In this document: one piece after another, positions 44,250 through 55,110 of the stretch
How the letters are laid out: each line of letters begins with the position of its first letter
How positions within the stretch are numbered: the stretch's first letter is position 1
DNA from: Palaemon carinicauda
Lineage: Eukaryota; Arthropoda; Malacostraca; Decapoda; Palaemonidae
Length of the DNA stretch: 64,000 nucleotides
Assembly: GCF_036898095.1 (NCBI RefSeq)
Contig: NC_090767.1
Span: 24,946,570-25,010,569 of the forward strand
Reading direction: 5' to 3'
Translations under genes and position numbers: made by a program
The notes under the pieces: generated by a model
The model's database searches: none
Told to the model about the DNA's origin: nothing
Seen by the model: the letters and a program-made list of their open reading frames with translations, nothing else

Positions 44250-46140
44250 ACTATCTCACAGCAGAATAAACTTCGGAGGTACTCCCTTTTTGGCTTGATG
44301 AACAGGTGTTCAAGAATACACGTGCTTCAGATCAACTGAAAGCAAGAGTCCTTCCTCTCTGATGACATACTACCCGGGACATGACCATGATATAAACGGA
44401 GTTTCAAAACAAATTCGTTCAGCAGCAGAGAGGCCGATGACTGGTCTTCAGACCCAGTAGACTTCTCCACTGGGAAGGGTCGACTAAAAACCTGTAAAAG
44501 CGTCCCGAAAGACTTATTGAGCATTCTTCTCCTCCATGGCTTGCACCCTTGCTGCCGAGGACAAGGCTCCAGCAATTTTGGAGGATGGTTACGGAATACC
44601 ATCGGAGTGGAGTGAGGGGAGGACAATGTACTACAAGGAACATGAGATATCTGTACTGAAGGACTTCCACTGCATTGCTCCATATCGCTGCCACTTTTCC
44701 CAATGGCATGACAAGCAGCAGAAGGAGGTGACTGCCAATTTCAGCAACCATTTCTTACCTCTCCTGAACTGCCAGGTTAGGAACAAAGAAGGTGGAGCAC
44801 TGTTGGCAGCTGGAGGTCCTGATGGGGCTTTGGAGGCAGCAGGATTTTCTTCAAAGGATCTCATCGTAACTGTCTCTGAATGGTCTGGTCCAGTGAATGT
44901 AACTGCTCAGTGGATAAAGGAGACACGGCTTGCCTTTATGTCACTCTGAGGTAAGGAAGAAGTAGCCTCTAGACCCGAGGAGTGCCTCAAGGTTAGGGAC
45001 TCCTCTGGCCCAATTGGCACTCTGATTCGCATCAAACTGACCCAACTCGCTGTACTTCGACAACATCTCGAGAAGCGGCGAAGTAGTAATTGCACCGAAC
45101 CAAAATGGTCAATACAGGAGGCTGTCTGCAGGATAGCCATTGAAGGTTTCTATACCAGCAGCAAGCTCAAGTGTTGAGAAGACTGTGACCTCAGTCTTGA
45201 GTCTCCCTACCAGGAAAACTGCAAGGTCAACGGAAAGAGGAGACAGGCTTGCTCCCTCGGGTAAACAGAATCTCAGCAGTGAATTGTCATGCCAAGATCT
45301 GAGAATCCACTCAGTCTAAATTCTGACCACTGCAACTTTAAGCGAGGTCTTGGTCCTTGAGAGCCACAAAAGGCCGATCAATAACTATCGCTATCACTTT
45401 CACAAGAGACGCAGTAACCGCTCCAAGGTCATTGCACTCAACGAGTGACAAATTAACACCGAGCCTTGGAACTCTCCGCCTCCAAAGTCACTGGACTGGA
45501 GTCGGTCGCCATTGGGGTTCTGAAAACCCTAGACAAGTAAAGGAGGGTTCTGGAGGTTGAAGGTGGTTCGATCAGCCTCCTCTTCAGAAGCATCCCCATA
45601 GACTGTCGTTAAACCTCTGCAGAGCAGGAAAGTGATTGCTACATTGGTGCACCTGCACTTGATGGCAAGAAGATCGCACAGAGAAGACCCAGGATGGTAA
45701 TCCCGATCCCTATCAAGTGAAGGAATGTCTCTCGTACCTCGTAAAAGAGAGGCGATCCACTACTGATTAGTCCCACCCATCGACCCCCAACCCAAGTCTA
45801 CAGTATTTCTCTCCTTTTGGAATAAATGCCTCTTCAGTGAAAGAGACCACAGTGTACCTCGATCGGCCACAGGAAGAAATGGGTGAGTTGCAGTGGTGCC
45901 CTTCACTCCTGACAGACGGAGCACGCACTGGGTTTGGTATGAGGCTGAGCACCAATAGCGAAGGAGTAAGCCTCTGTATTGCGTACCAAGCTGTAATCAG
46001 TCTGCGCTAGGTCTCGGTACAATGCAGTCTCTATCAAGCGTCTCGTCCTACGTGACTCCTGTCGAACGATGTTTCTGGACTTCTTTGAAGAAAGAAAATA
46101 TTAAAAGAGGCCAAATTTGAGAGGCCGCAGGATTGTGTAC
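44250..46140 (-). pseudogene. DIRS-H gag to reverse-transcriptase start, decayed
   Basis: Near 44420-44470 'gaggccgatgactggtctt' parallels DIRS-A 51880-51900 ('gaggtcgatgaccggtctc'), the start of reverse transcriptase; minus-strand 'FPVEKSTGSEDQ' fits. The rest of the span, with broken minus frames (44327-44683, 44631-44864, 44907-45140), is consistent with gag. A plus-strand frame of 137 codons at 44536-44949 is antisense and not recognised. Confidence 0.5.
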
Positions 46141-46279
46141 AGCTTGCAGACAAAGTGTTTACTGTGCATGAACTTCAAATTCATATCACAATACTATTCG
46201 ATAGTTGTATTCACTCCTAAATTCGCTTTCTCTCAAATTCAAATCACCCTTTCTACTATGCAAATATGTCTACATTAAA

Positions 46280-46560
46280 ATCCTTATTATTATTAGCTAA
46301 TCTACAACCCTAATTGGAAATGCAAATGCTATAAGCTCTAGAGAGGCTCCAACAGGGAAAATAGCCCATTGAGGAAAGGAAATAAGGAAATTGATAATAT
46401 TGTGTGCATGAGTGTATCCTCAAGCAAGAGAACTCTGACCCAAAATAGTGGTAAAGAAGCTAGAGAACAATGGTTTGATTTAGGAGTGTCCTACTCCTAG
46501 AAGTGTCTCTTCTACACTTACCAAGTGAAAAGTAGCCACTGAACAATGACATCCTTGTAA
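46280..46560 (-). repeat. (TAA)n-tailed retroposon, copy 2
   Basis: Reverse complement of the family at 25080-25496: 'acaaccctaattggaaatgc', 'gggaaaatagcccattgagg', 'caatggtttgatttaggagt'. It begins with the complement of the TAA tail (attattatt). Confidence 0.75.
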
Positions 46561-46880
46561 ATGATCTTGTGTTATGTAAATTGCTATTCTGAATTGAATT
46601 CTGTTATATGTACTTTTTTATATAGTATGTGCACTGTATTTTGAAAGATCTTTTTCTTATTCAGGTCCATTTCTCATGTTTTTTTTTCTTTTTTTGTTGT
46701 TTCCTGAGTTTACGTACTTCTTGAATCACTGGGTCTTTTTCCTTTTTTCCTATTACAAATGCCTTAGCAAAAATCAAAAGCCTACAATATCCCACAGTCA
46801 TCTCATCACTTAACCTTGTCTACTTATTTGACTATTAGATAACAATAGCTTGAAGGAACAAGTTCAGGACGTAAACAAAC
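46561..46880. other. Intron sequence downstream of the TRPT1 exon
   Basis: AT-rich with T runs. The next coding exon of TRPT1 (conserved C-terminal strand and Lys-Tyr-Phe region) should lie further down the minus strand, but I did not find it. Confidence 0.4.
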
Positions 46881-47109
46881 CCTGCAAAGCCTCGGCCAAG
46901 TCCACGTAGATGTCAATCTGGCAGGAGCTCCGGATTCCGCTGCCACCGGCGACCTCTTCTGGCGTCTTGGAGGTGAAGTGCACGTGGTTGCGGGTCATGC
47001 GACGACGGAGGCCTTCCTTTCGGATGCTCTCCCAGTACTTGCGGTACGTCCCGTGGATCACCGGCGTGCCGTCGTCCGACGTGATCTCCTCTAGCTCTAG
47101 GTCCTCAAC
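46881..47109 (-). CDS. TRPT1: tRNA 2'-phosphotransferase 1, internal exon
   Basis: TRPT1/Tpt1/KptA removes the 2'-phosphate left at the splice junction of ligated tRNAs, transferring it to NAD+. This exon (229 bp) starts after a polypyrimidine AG acceptor (ct at 47110-47111) with 'VEDLELEEITSDD' and contains 'VIHGTYRKYWESIRKEGL' (His-Gly-Thr NAD-binding block), 'RNHVHFTS' (His-x-His segment) and 'GIRSSCQIDIYVDLAEAL' (Arg-Ser plus strand). The donor after GG fits GTTTGT at 46877-46880, giving phase 1. The Ser-Leu run seen upstream in the same open frame is the intronic (GA)n repeat, not protein. It joins in phase with 48054-48167. Confidence 0.88.
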
Positions 47110-47148
47110 CTGGAAAAAGATCATGAAGTTAAAATGTACTACTACTAC

Positions 47149-47216
<68 letters not shown>

Positions 47217-48053
47217 TATATGTGCACAATTTCCAATACTCAGTACAGAACTAGGAATATAGCATCAAATGACCTTCCTGCAATACAGTACCAATATCTT
47301 TGCTTCTGACAAAAATCAAGGTCAGAAAAGAGAGAGGAAACAGACAGAACGTCAGATATGTGAAGTAAACTCTAGCGAGGAAACAGATACGTTCAACGCG
47401 CGTGTCAGAACACGTGTCTCAAACCTTACGCCAGTAGACATTGACGCTACTGCAATCAGGAATGACGCTTAAGGTATATAATTCAGATAACAGTAATAGA
47501 TTCTTAGTTCTCAAGTCTGACCCTCAACTAAATCAATAATGCTGTGGCCACATCACCAATGATCTATCTATTTACTAAGGCTCTTCCCCCAATTTTGGGA
47601 TGTAGCCAGCATCAAACAAAGGAATAAAAGGGGACTTCCCTCTCTCCTCTCCTCCCAGCCTGATAAGGGACTCAACCGAGTTCAGCTGGTACTGCTAGGG
47701 TGCCACAGCCCACCCTCCCCCGTTATCCACCACAGATAAAGTTTCATACACTGAATCCCCTACTGCTGCTACCTCCGCGGACACCAAGGCGACCGGAGGA
47801 AGCAGCAGGGCCTACCGGAACTGTGCCACAATAGCTCACCATTCATTCCTACTTCTACTACGCTCTCTTGCCTCTCTCACATCTATCCTCCAATCACCCA
47901 GAGCTTCCTTCACACCATCCATCCACCCAAACCTTGGCCTACCTCTTGTACTTCTCCCATCAACTCTCACATTCATCATCACCTTCAGCATCAAGTTGCA
48001 ATGTTTCATTTTTCAATGTCTGCAATGATAATAACGATTCAAAACGTATATAC
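47110..48053 (-). other. TRPT1 intron with (GA)n run and dispersed repeat
   Basis: 944 bp between two TRPT1 exons with GT..AG borders on the minus strand. It holds a GA run (47154-47213) and, at about 47560-47860, a stretch with the look of a dispersed retroposon ('cagctggtactgctagggtg', 'ggaagcagcagggcctaccg'). Only one copy of that stretch is in the window, so the repeat call rests on recollection of similar crustacean sequences. Confidence 0.6.
47154..47213. repeat. (GA)n microsatellite in TRPT1 intron
   Basis: GA run of about 60 bp, 45 bases from the splice acceptor on the intron side. Confidence 0.97.
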
Positions 48054-48167
48054 CTGAAGGCTTTGGCCCTGGTTAGCTCTGATGTATAGCTCAGCCTCAC
48101 GCTCTTCTAGCTTGAACCGCTGTTTGGGGCAATTCGCCACTATCTCCTTCACCTTTTCTACTGTCAC
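48054..48167 (-). CDS. TRPT1: tRNA 2'-phosphotransferase 1, upstream exon
   Basis: 114 bp, phase 0 at both ends, bounded by a TTTCAG acceptor (48168-48169) and a GTATAT donor (48052-48053). Encodes 38 residues including 'VKEIVANCPKQRFKLE' and 'LYIRANQGQSLQ'. The Lys-Gln-Arg-Phe and the Ile-Arg-Ala-Asn-Gln-Gly-x-Ser block are hallmarks of the Tpt1 N-terminal lobe, where Arg and Gln/Ser contact the RNA phosphate. Too short to appear as a long frame. Exons coding for the first lobe (Ser-Lys..Leu-Arg-His segment) should lie beyond 48170 on the minus strand. I did not find them in the window, and mobile elements occupy much of that interval. Confidence 0.9.
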
Positions 48168-48299
48168 CTGAAAGTAAAATACGATTTAAGTAACGAGTTC
48201 GCCAAAATTACATCGACAAGTACTCTGATAATAATCAGTAGAACTTCAAAAGTTCAAACTTGCAGCAAATATTTTTATGTTGAACAAGCTGACATCAGT

Positions 48300-48480
48300 C
48301 TTTTTATAGTCTATATGTTAATTATCTGTTTTAATGTTAATATTTTTTAAATATTTTATTTCAATTTTTCAATACTTCTTGTATCATTTATTTATTTCCT
48401 TTCCTCACTGGGCTATTTTTCCCTGTTGGAGCTCTTGGGCTTATAGCATCTTTCTTTTCCAACTAGGGTTGTGCCTTGGC

Positions 48481-48533
<53 letters not shown>

Positions 48534-48535
48534 TG
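48300..48535 (+). repeat. (TAA)n-tailed retroposon, copy 3
   Basis: Contains 'cctcactgggctattttt', 'cttatagcatct' and 'ttttccaactagggttgt', ending in a (TAA)n run at 48481-48532. A reversed truncated copy ('tagctaatgtataatcctag', 48625-48650) faces it and is cut by the DIRS-A end. Confidence 0.75.
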
Positions 48536-48650
48536 CAAACAGACTTGGATTATTCAAGGTTGCTGTAACCACATTTCTGTCATTTCAACTCTAAGTGATT
48601 ATTATCGTCATCGTTAATATTACTAGCTAATGTATAATCCTAGTTGGAAA

Positions 48651-49010
48651 AGATGACACATTCAGAGATAATTTGTATTTTTCCTAACTATACAAACCTT
48701 AGCTATTTACATGGGGTAATTACTTCGGCGTAGCTGAAATGACGAGCCATAATAATTTTAACGAGGGTTTACTACCCCTCCGCTAGTTAGCGGGGGGTAG
48801 GGAGGGGTAGCTTGCTACCCCTCCCCCCTCACACACACAGTGCGTGCTCCACTTTACTTAGAGGCAGGACTTATCTTGGGGGGCAGGGCTGGGGGGCAAA
48901 TATGTGTAAATAGCTAAGGTTTGCATAGTTAGGAAAAATACAAATTATCTACGAATTTGTCATTTGTTCCGTAACTGAAATACAAACCACGCTATTTACA
49001 TGAGGTGACT
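48651..49010. repeat. DIRS-A 3' terminal repeat and internal complementary region
   Basis: 48667-48712 ('ataatttgtatttttcctaa', then 'tacaaaccttagctatttac') is complementary to 48905-48955. The following bases ('ttgttccgtaactgaaatac', from 48964) are complementary to the far terminus ending at 62585. The switch between the two halves is at about 48963/48964. Confidence 0.88.
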
Positions 49011-49399
49011 TAACCCTTAGAAAGGGTGGTAAGTCCCTGCCATACTGGCTTTGGCTTGCCCGGGGATTCCATATTCGAGCGTTTAAGTACTCGGACAATA
49101 GGGAATCCCTGCTCCTCGCTAGCGGTTGTGAAACTGCCGCGGCCTCGGAAGGTGTGTGCGAAGGAGAAAAGTGACTCGTCCTAGGAAGTTGACCTGGAGT
49201 TCCTCAGAAGGAAATCTAGGCTAGGACTCTCCCAATACCACCTCGTCAGGGTATGGGGACATGATAGTATTACACTTAATACTAGGAACACAAGGAAGCA
49301 TGGTCTACCTGCAGTGGTTTGAGGTCAGCTGTGCTGAGAACCCAGGATGCTGCTTTCTCCAAGGGAGGAGAGGATGAAGAAAAGAATAAGGGCCAGACA

Positions 49400-50330
49400 G
49401 ATCTTTTTATTCACGCAGACCAACACCGGGTAACAATGCCCTCAACCTTTTGCTACTTGTCCATTAAGGAGCCTGAGGTTTAGACCAGCTGTTGTGCAGC
49501 CACCACAGGGCTGATAGAAAACGTATCGAGCCTCCTGTGGGTCACGTCTTGCAGGTAGTGGGCTGTGAAGGTGGTCTGACGCTTCCACACCCCCGCTTGC
49601 AGGACCTGTGTCACTGAATGATACTTCATGAAGGGCAGGGACGTAGCTACGCCCTTGACATCATGTGCTCTAGGGCGATGTTACGGAGAAGGGTCAGGAT
49701 TCAAGGACAGGTGTATTACCTTGCGAATCCAGGCTGAGATGGTATTCCTGGTGACCCTTCTCTTCATTTTCCCAGTGTCCACGAACCAGGCTTGAACCTG
49801 GGGACGAACTGCAGCTCTTCTCTTAAGACACAACCTCAGACTCCCTACAGGCAAGGTAGGAGATGGTCTGAGTCATCTGTTACAGGACGGAGACTCGAAA
49901 CCTGGAAAGAGTCGAACCGCGGGTCCGGAACTCCCGGGTTCTGAGTCTTGGCAACAAAACTCAGGGACGAACCTGAACGTTACCTCCCCCTATCCCCTTG
50001 AATGGGCGATGTCGTATGAGAGACCATGTGACTCGCTTGGCCGAGGCTAAGGCTAGCAGGAACACTGTCTACCCGGTAAGGTGGTGATCTGGAACCTTAG
50101 GTAGTGGTTCGTAGGGAGGTCTCTTTAGAGACTTGAGGACTCGAACCACGTTCCAAGGAGGAGGTCTCACTTCCGACTGAGGGCAGGAGAGAACATGGCT
50201 TCGTATGAGGAGAGAGAGTTCCAGCAAGGAAGAAATGTCTATCCTTTGAGCCTGAAGGCAAGACTTAAGGCTGAGAGATAGCCTTTCACTGCCGAAACTG
50301 ATAGGCACATTTCATCCCGCAAATACACGA
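49400..50330 (-). pseudogene. DIRS-A tyrosine recombinase remnant
   Basis: The clearest stretch is 50069-50308: 'RLSLSLKSCLQAQRIDISSL', then 'CPQSEVRPPPWNVVRVLKSL' and 'PPYEPLPKVPDHHLTG', the start of the recombinase core. Sequence to about 49450 follows DIRS-D (14900-15460). Frameshifts prevent a continuous frame. It would have integrated circular cDNA without a target duplication. Confidence 0.7.
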
Positions 50331-50339
50331 GCAGCTCCA

Positions 50340-51163
50340 CTATTGCTGGAAGTGGCATCGTGTGGAGGAATACCCTTTCCACGATACCGACCACAGTAAA
50401 CTCGCCCCTTCGCCTGGTAGACTACTGCTGAAGACTTGCGCAGGTGTCCAGACATCCTGTTCGCAACTTGTTGCGAAAATCATCTCTCTGAGGAGATGCT
50501 GGATGGTCTTCCGGCGTGAAATCGAAGCGAAGCTACGGCTTTGTGGAGGATGTTGGCATGTGGTTGTGTGAGTAACCCGTGACGTGGAGGGAGTTCCCTC
50601 GGAGGTTCCGTAAGGAGTTACAGAAGGTCTGGTGAGCCATTCTGCGAGATGCCCTAGCGGAGCTATGGAGATCATTGAGAGACTGACCGATACTCTGGTC
50701 TTGTAGAGTACTCTCCTCATCAGCCAGAACGGGGGAAGGCGTACACATCGATGTTGTCCCACCGTTGTTGGAAGGCATCTTACCAGAGGGCCTTGGGGTC
50801 CGGGACCGGGGAGCAGTACAGCGGGAGCTTGTAGTTCAGCGCTGTAGCGAACCGGTCCACAGTTGGGGAACCCCACAGAGTCAGGACTTTGTAGGCTACT
50901 TGAGGATCCAAAGATCACTCGGTATCTTGTATCTGTGTCACACTGCTCAGACTGTTGGCGAGCACATTCCTTTGCCCGGAATGAAGCGAGCTGCTAGGGA
51001 GGAACTCGGGCCATCTCAGTATCTCTACTGCAAGATGGGATGGCTGTTCTGAAAAAGTACCTGCCTGTCTGAGCATATAAGCCATCACTGTGGTGTTGTC
51101 GCTCCTCCCAACCACAGAGTAGTCGGCCAGGCTTGGTGGAGCTACTGAAGTGCTACCCACCAC
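50340..51163 (-). pseudogene. DIRS-A RNase H remnant
   Basis: 50915-51163 has 'VVGRSDNTTVMAYMLRQAGT' (the Asp-Asn-x-Thr strand) and 'HSGQRNVLANSLS' (closing segment, Ala-Asp changed to Ala-Asn). 50340-50918 continues towards the recombinase with 'RCVRLPPFWLMRRVL', matching 'VYAFPPFKILDKVL' in DIRS-B. Confidence 0.75.
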
Positions 51164-51214
51164 TAGAGGTCTGTCTGTTCCGGTTGTCCCATAGGGATCA
51201 AGGTGTCCGGGGAG

Positions 51215-51940
51215 TCATGTCCCTGACTCCACCGCGACCTGAGTCGCCACTAGAGAGAACTCATCCTGAGGCGACTGTAGGGAATCAGACGGGCCAGGGA
51301 GGAAAAAATGGTCGAGGAGACGTAACCACGTTTGGGTTGAAAGTTCTTCTCGTGTGAAGAAAGGTCTCACAACCTTCCTCAGCCTTGCTATCCTGTCGTC
51401 TGAAGGGAAGGCTTTGTGGAGATTGGTGTCTATGACCATGCCTAGGTATACCAGACTCTGAGAGGGCGCGGAGAGGACTTCTCGAGGACTACCATGATCC
51501 TTAGAACTTGGCAAAGTCTGAGAAACTTGTCCCGATGGCGAAGAAGGGTTGCCTTCGAGTCTGCTAGGATCAGCCAGTCGCCCAGGAAACGGAGGAGACG
51601 GATGCCGATCCTGTGGGCCCATGATGAAATCAGAGTGAGCACCTTGGTGAACACTTGAGGTGCTGTGGAGAGACCGAAGCACCGCACCTTGAACTGGTAT
51701 ATCTTGTCTTCCAGGCAAAAACCAAAGTACTTCCTTGAAGACGGGTGGACCGGGATTTGGAAGTACGCGTCCTTCAGGTCCAGTGTACACATGAAGTCTT
51801 GTGGTCTCACTGCAAGACTGACCGTGTCTGCCGTCTCCATACTGAACGGAGACTGTTTGACAAACCCGTTCAGCGTCGAGAGGTCGATGACCGGTCTCCA
51901 GCCTCCAGACGCCTTCTCACAGTGAGGAGTCGATTGTAGA
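51215..51940 (-). pseudogene. DIRS-A reverse transcriptase remnant
   Basis: 51442-51840 is open for 132 codons with 'FMCTLDLKDAYFQIPVHPSS' (first catalytic Asp), 'FKVRCFGLSTAPQVFTKVL' and 'LRFLGDWLILA', where the usual Tyr-Leu-Asp-Asp is Phe-Leu-Gly-Asp. The loss of one catalytic Asp and the flanking frameshifts mean the enzyme is dead in this copy. 51215-51790 continues in another frame. Confidence 0.85.
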
Positions 51941-53049
51941 AGTCTGGGGACCCGTCCACAATCTCTTGGATAGAGTCCTTCTACATGGTCTGGACTTCTG
52001 CCCGGAGGGCCTGTCCCTTTCCCGATCCCTACTCAAGGAGGAGGGAGGGGCTCGTTACCGACACTGGATCTATTGAAGGAGGCAAGCTCAGAGAGCTGGC
52101 CCTCGGCCTTGTCTCTGGCGCTCTTCATCCCCTGAGATAGGGCAAAGCTGCACTGGCCCTAGGGAGTTTCTGGATGCCGTAGATTCGGTCCAGGACCGTA
52201 TCCTTCCCTTCACAAGAAGGAATCTCTGGGTCGGGGATCCCCTTGAGGTTCCTCATGAGGGTCAGGACTTACCAGAACGCATGTTCTGACTCCTGGAGCT
52301 CTCCTCCTGACGGACTGGCAGTGAGGTCTCCCGTCCCCAGAGGCTCTTCCTGGGGAGACTCGCAGACATTCTCCAAAGGTCCATCCGGTTCCTGCCGGGT
52401 CCTTGCGGAAGACTTGGGAACAGTCTTCGAGTCCTTCGGTTCCCTCATAGGAGGGATACAGGACTCCAGCAATGAAGGATGTAAGGCTTTCGCCAACTCC
52501 ATACGAGAAGACTTCTCAGGAAGAGGCGGGGATTCCCCCATTGGTGTGATGGGGGAGAGGACCGGATCTTCCGACTCTCCTGAGGATGGGTAATGCTCAT
52601 CCGCAGGGGAGGTGGAGGGAGTCTGAGGAGGGATAGGAACCTTACGTATGGGCTCGCGGAGACAGTATAGTCCTTGGAGGAGATACCACGTCAAGGATTC
52701 CTCTCTCCCTCTTCAAGGGGGGTAAGGACGTTGCCACTGAATTGTGGCCCCAGTCAGAAAGCACAGGCTTCATCGCCTGCGAAAGAACTCTGAAAACGGT
52801 GTCAACCCAGGGCTGCTGACTGACAGTCGCGCCGTCAGATACTCCCTCTGGAGGGAAGAGAATCGTTCGATTCCTTGGAGGAGCTGACACATGAGGGTTT
52901 GCCTGTAGAGAATCTGCAATGAAGGGAGAAGAGTCCTTAGATCTGTCCGGAAACCTCCCCTCCTCCGGCGAGCGTGCTGTTCTGCACTTGCGGGGAGGGG
53001 AACGCGATGATGGCCTGTTCAACAGAATACCTGATGTAATTCGGGCGTG

Positions 53050-53960
53050 ATCGCGTTGGCGATCGGTGCGCCGATCAGGCTGGTGATCGCGCGAAAAGCC
53101 CTGTATTGGGTAGCGCGTGAATGAACCGAGCGTAGCAAGATATTCGCGCTCGCGTCCTCGCGTGAGCGTATCGGCGATTGCGCGAGGGAAACCATCGGTG
53201 CCCGCCCGGACGATCCTCGGTGCTTCCGCGCGTATGAAGATTGTCGGCGCTAGTGCGAAAGAAGATCGTCGGTGATTGCGAGCGGGGAACCATCGGTGCC
53301 CGCGCGCGGATGATCTTCGCCTAAGTAAGACGATCGTCGGAGCTTGAGCGCATGAGAAGATCGTGGGCGATTGCGTGGGGGAAACCATCCTGCACACGAA
53401 CGATCTCTGGAGCTTACGCGCGACAGAAAATCGTCGGCGCTTGCGCGCGACTGAAGATCGTTGGCGATTGCACGCGGGAAACCATCGGTGCCCCCGCGCG
53501 GACGATTTTCGGCTATGAAAGACGATCGTCGGCGCATGCGCGCATAAGAAGATCATCGGCGATCGCGAGCGCAGACGATCTTCGGCGCTTACGCGTGTGT
53601 GAAGATCGTCGGCGCTCGAAATAAAATAGAAGCGCAGATAATCTTCAACGATCGTGCGCGGTTTCCCGGGCGCGGATGATCGTCGATGATCGCGCGCAGG
53701 AAACAATTCCGCGCGCGGGCGATCTTCAGCGCTTAAGCGTATGAAGATCGTCGTAGCTTGCGCGCCTAGTGCGTCTCAGAAGATCGTCGGCGCGAGTGAC
53801 GCGCGTGCGCTTGATGTCAATCGTTGCCCACACGCGGACAATCTTCGACGATCGCGCGCGGAAAACCCTGCGCGGGTGATCCTCGATGATCGCGCGTGGG
53901 AAACCATCCCACGCGCGGACGATCTTCGGCGCTTACGCGCGTATGAAGATCGTCGGCGCG
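53050..53960. repeat. GC-rich tandem array (about 95-bp period) in DIRS-A gag
   Basis: Recurring 'gaagatcgtcggcg', 'gggaaaccatcggtgccc' and 'cggacgatcttcggcgctt'. The 'gggaaaccatc' element recurs near 53187, 53287, 53380 and 53477. Shorter subunits of about 30 bp are visible within the period. Confidence 0.85.
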
Positions 53961-54529
53961 CGTGCGCTAGGTTGAAGGATCACCTAACTGGTAGATCAGG
54001 AACTGGGATGTGTCCCTAAAAGGGAGGGCATCCCCTGAAGAGGCCCAAGGCAGGTCTGCTTAAGAGAGCCGACGATCAGCTGGAAGTACTGCTTGACACT
54101 CCGAGGAGTGGTCTCTATGAGGGACCTCTCCCGCGAACGGGAGAGGTGCCCTTCGTAGAAGAGACTTGGAGACACCGCAGGCTGAACCGCTGGTGAGTGC
54201 CTGTGCGCTATCTCAGGAACTCCAACGATGTGCGCTAATGCGCAGGGAACGTTGGATAGCAGCCTCAGGAACAAGATGTCTCTGGAAGGCAGTCTCAGGA
54301 ACAGCAGCCGAGCGATAGCACGCAAGCGAACGTTGGCGCGCGGGGGATACCTGGCGCTTAAGGGACTTACTCACGATGTGAGAAAGCCTCTTCTGCCCCG
54401 AAGGTATCGGAGCCCGTTGGATAACGGGGAGCGTGGGCGCTCAAAGCGCGTCAGCAGCCAGGAACGGATACGGCAGGTCAGCTGGTCCACTAAGGGCACG
54501 AGAGACTAAAGGTCTAACGTAGCCTGTGT

Positions 54530-54760
54530 TGCGAGACCCCAAAGGGTTGAGTTGCGAGACCCCGAAGGGTCAGCGCAACGAGAAACCGAAGTTTCCCTGT
54601 CACTACTCACCGAAGTGTAGAAGTGACTAAAGTTACGAGAGCCCAAGGGATCTGCGTAACTAATGTTACGAGACCCCGAAGGGTCAGTGTAACGAGAAAC
54701 CGAAGTTTCCATGTCACTAAACACCGAATTGTTAGTGACTGAACAGCAAGCTGTTCCAAC
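54530..54760. repeat. Tandem array of about 120-bp units in DIRS-A gag
   Basis: 'gcgagaccccgaagggtcag', 'aacgagaaaccgaagtttcc' and 'gtcacta..caccgaa' occur twice with a partial third unit. Confidence 0.85.
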
Positions 54761-54944
54761 AGGAACAAACCTCCGAAGAGGAGTCTCTATGAGTGGCCTC
54801 TCACGCGAACGGGAGGAGACACTTCGTAGAAGAGACTGGTGATGGTGACCCTAAGGGCCGTAGGATCAGCTGACGTAAACAGGAGCAATCCTCTGAAGAG
54901 GAGTCCTTAGAGCGGCCTCCCTCGCGAACGAGAGAGGTCAAAAG

Positions 54945-55110
54945 ACTGATCCTGCAGCTGCTCAGCCCCTTGAGCATAGCTACAGAAGCTACCGCTCAGC
55001 CCCGAGAGCATAGTCGCTTGAAGTACCCTGGTCCGGCCTTGCAACCGCTCAGCACCTTGAGCATAGTTACAAGGGCAGTCGCTCAGCCCCAAGAGCATAA
55101 CCACCTAAGC
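54945..55110. repeat. Short tandem array 'gctcagcccc..gagcata'
   Basis: Four units with 'gctcagcccc' or 'gctcagcacc' followed by 'ttgagcatag' or 'gagagcatag' (about 30-60 bp spacing) between 54958 and 55105. Confidence 0.8.

Noticed and set aside
44536..44949. Plus-strand frame of 137 codons with a plausible composition
   Set aside because: Antisense to the DIRS gag remnant, no recognised domain; could be checked by protein search, but no positive support.
46864..47229. 121-codon minus frame taken as one protein
   Set aside because: The N-terminal part is intron plus GA repeat; only 46881-47109 is exon.
53050..53960. A GC-rich protein domain repeated in tandem
   Set aside because: Frames in several phases are equally open; the pattern is a DNA-level tandem array rather than selected protein.
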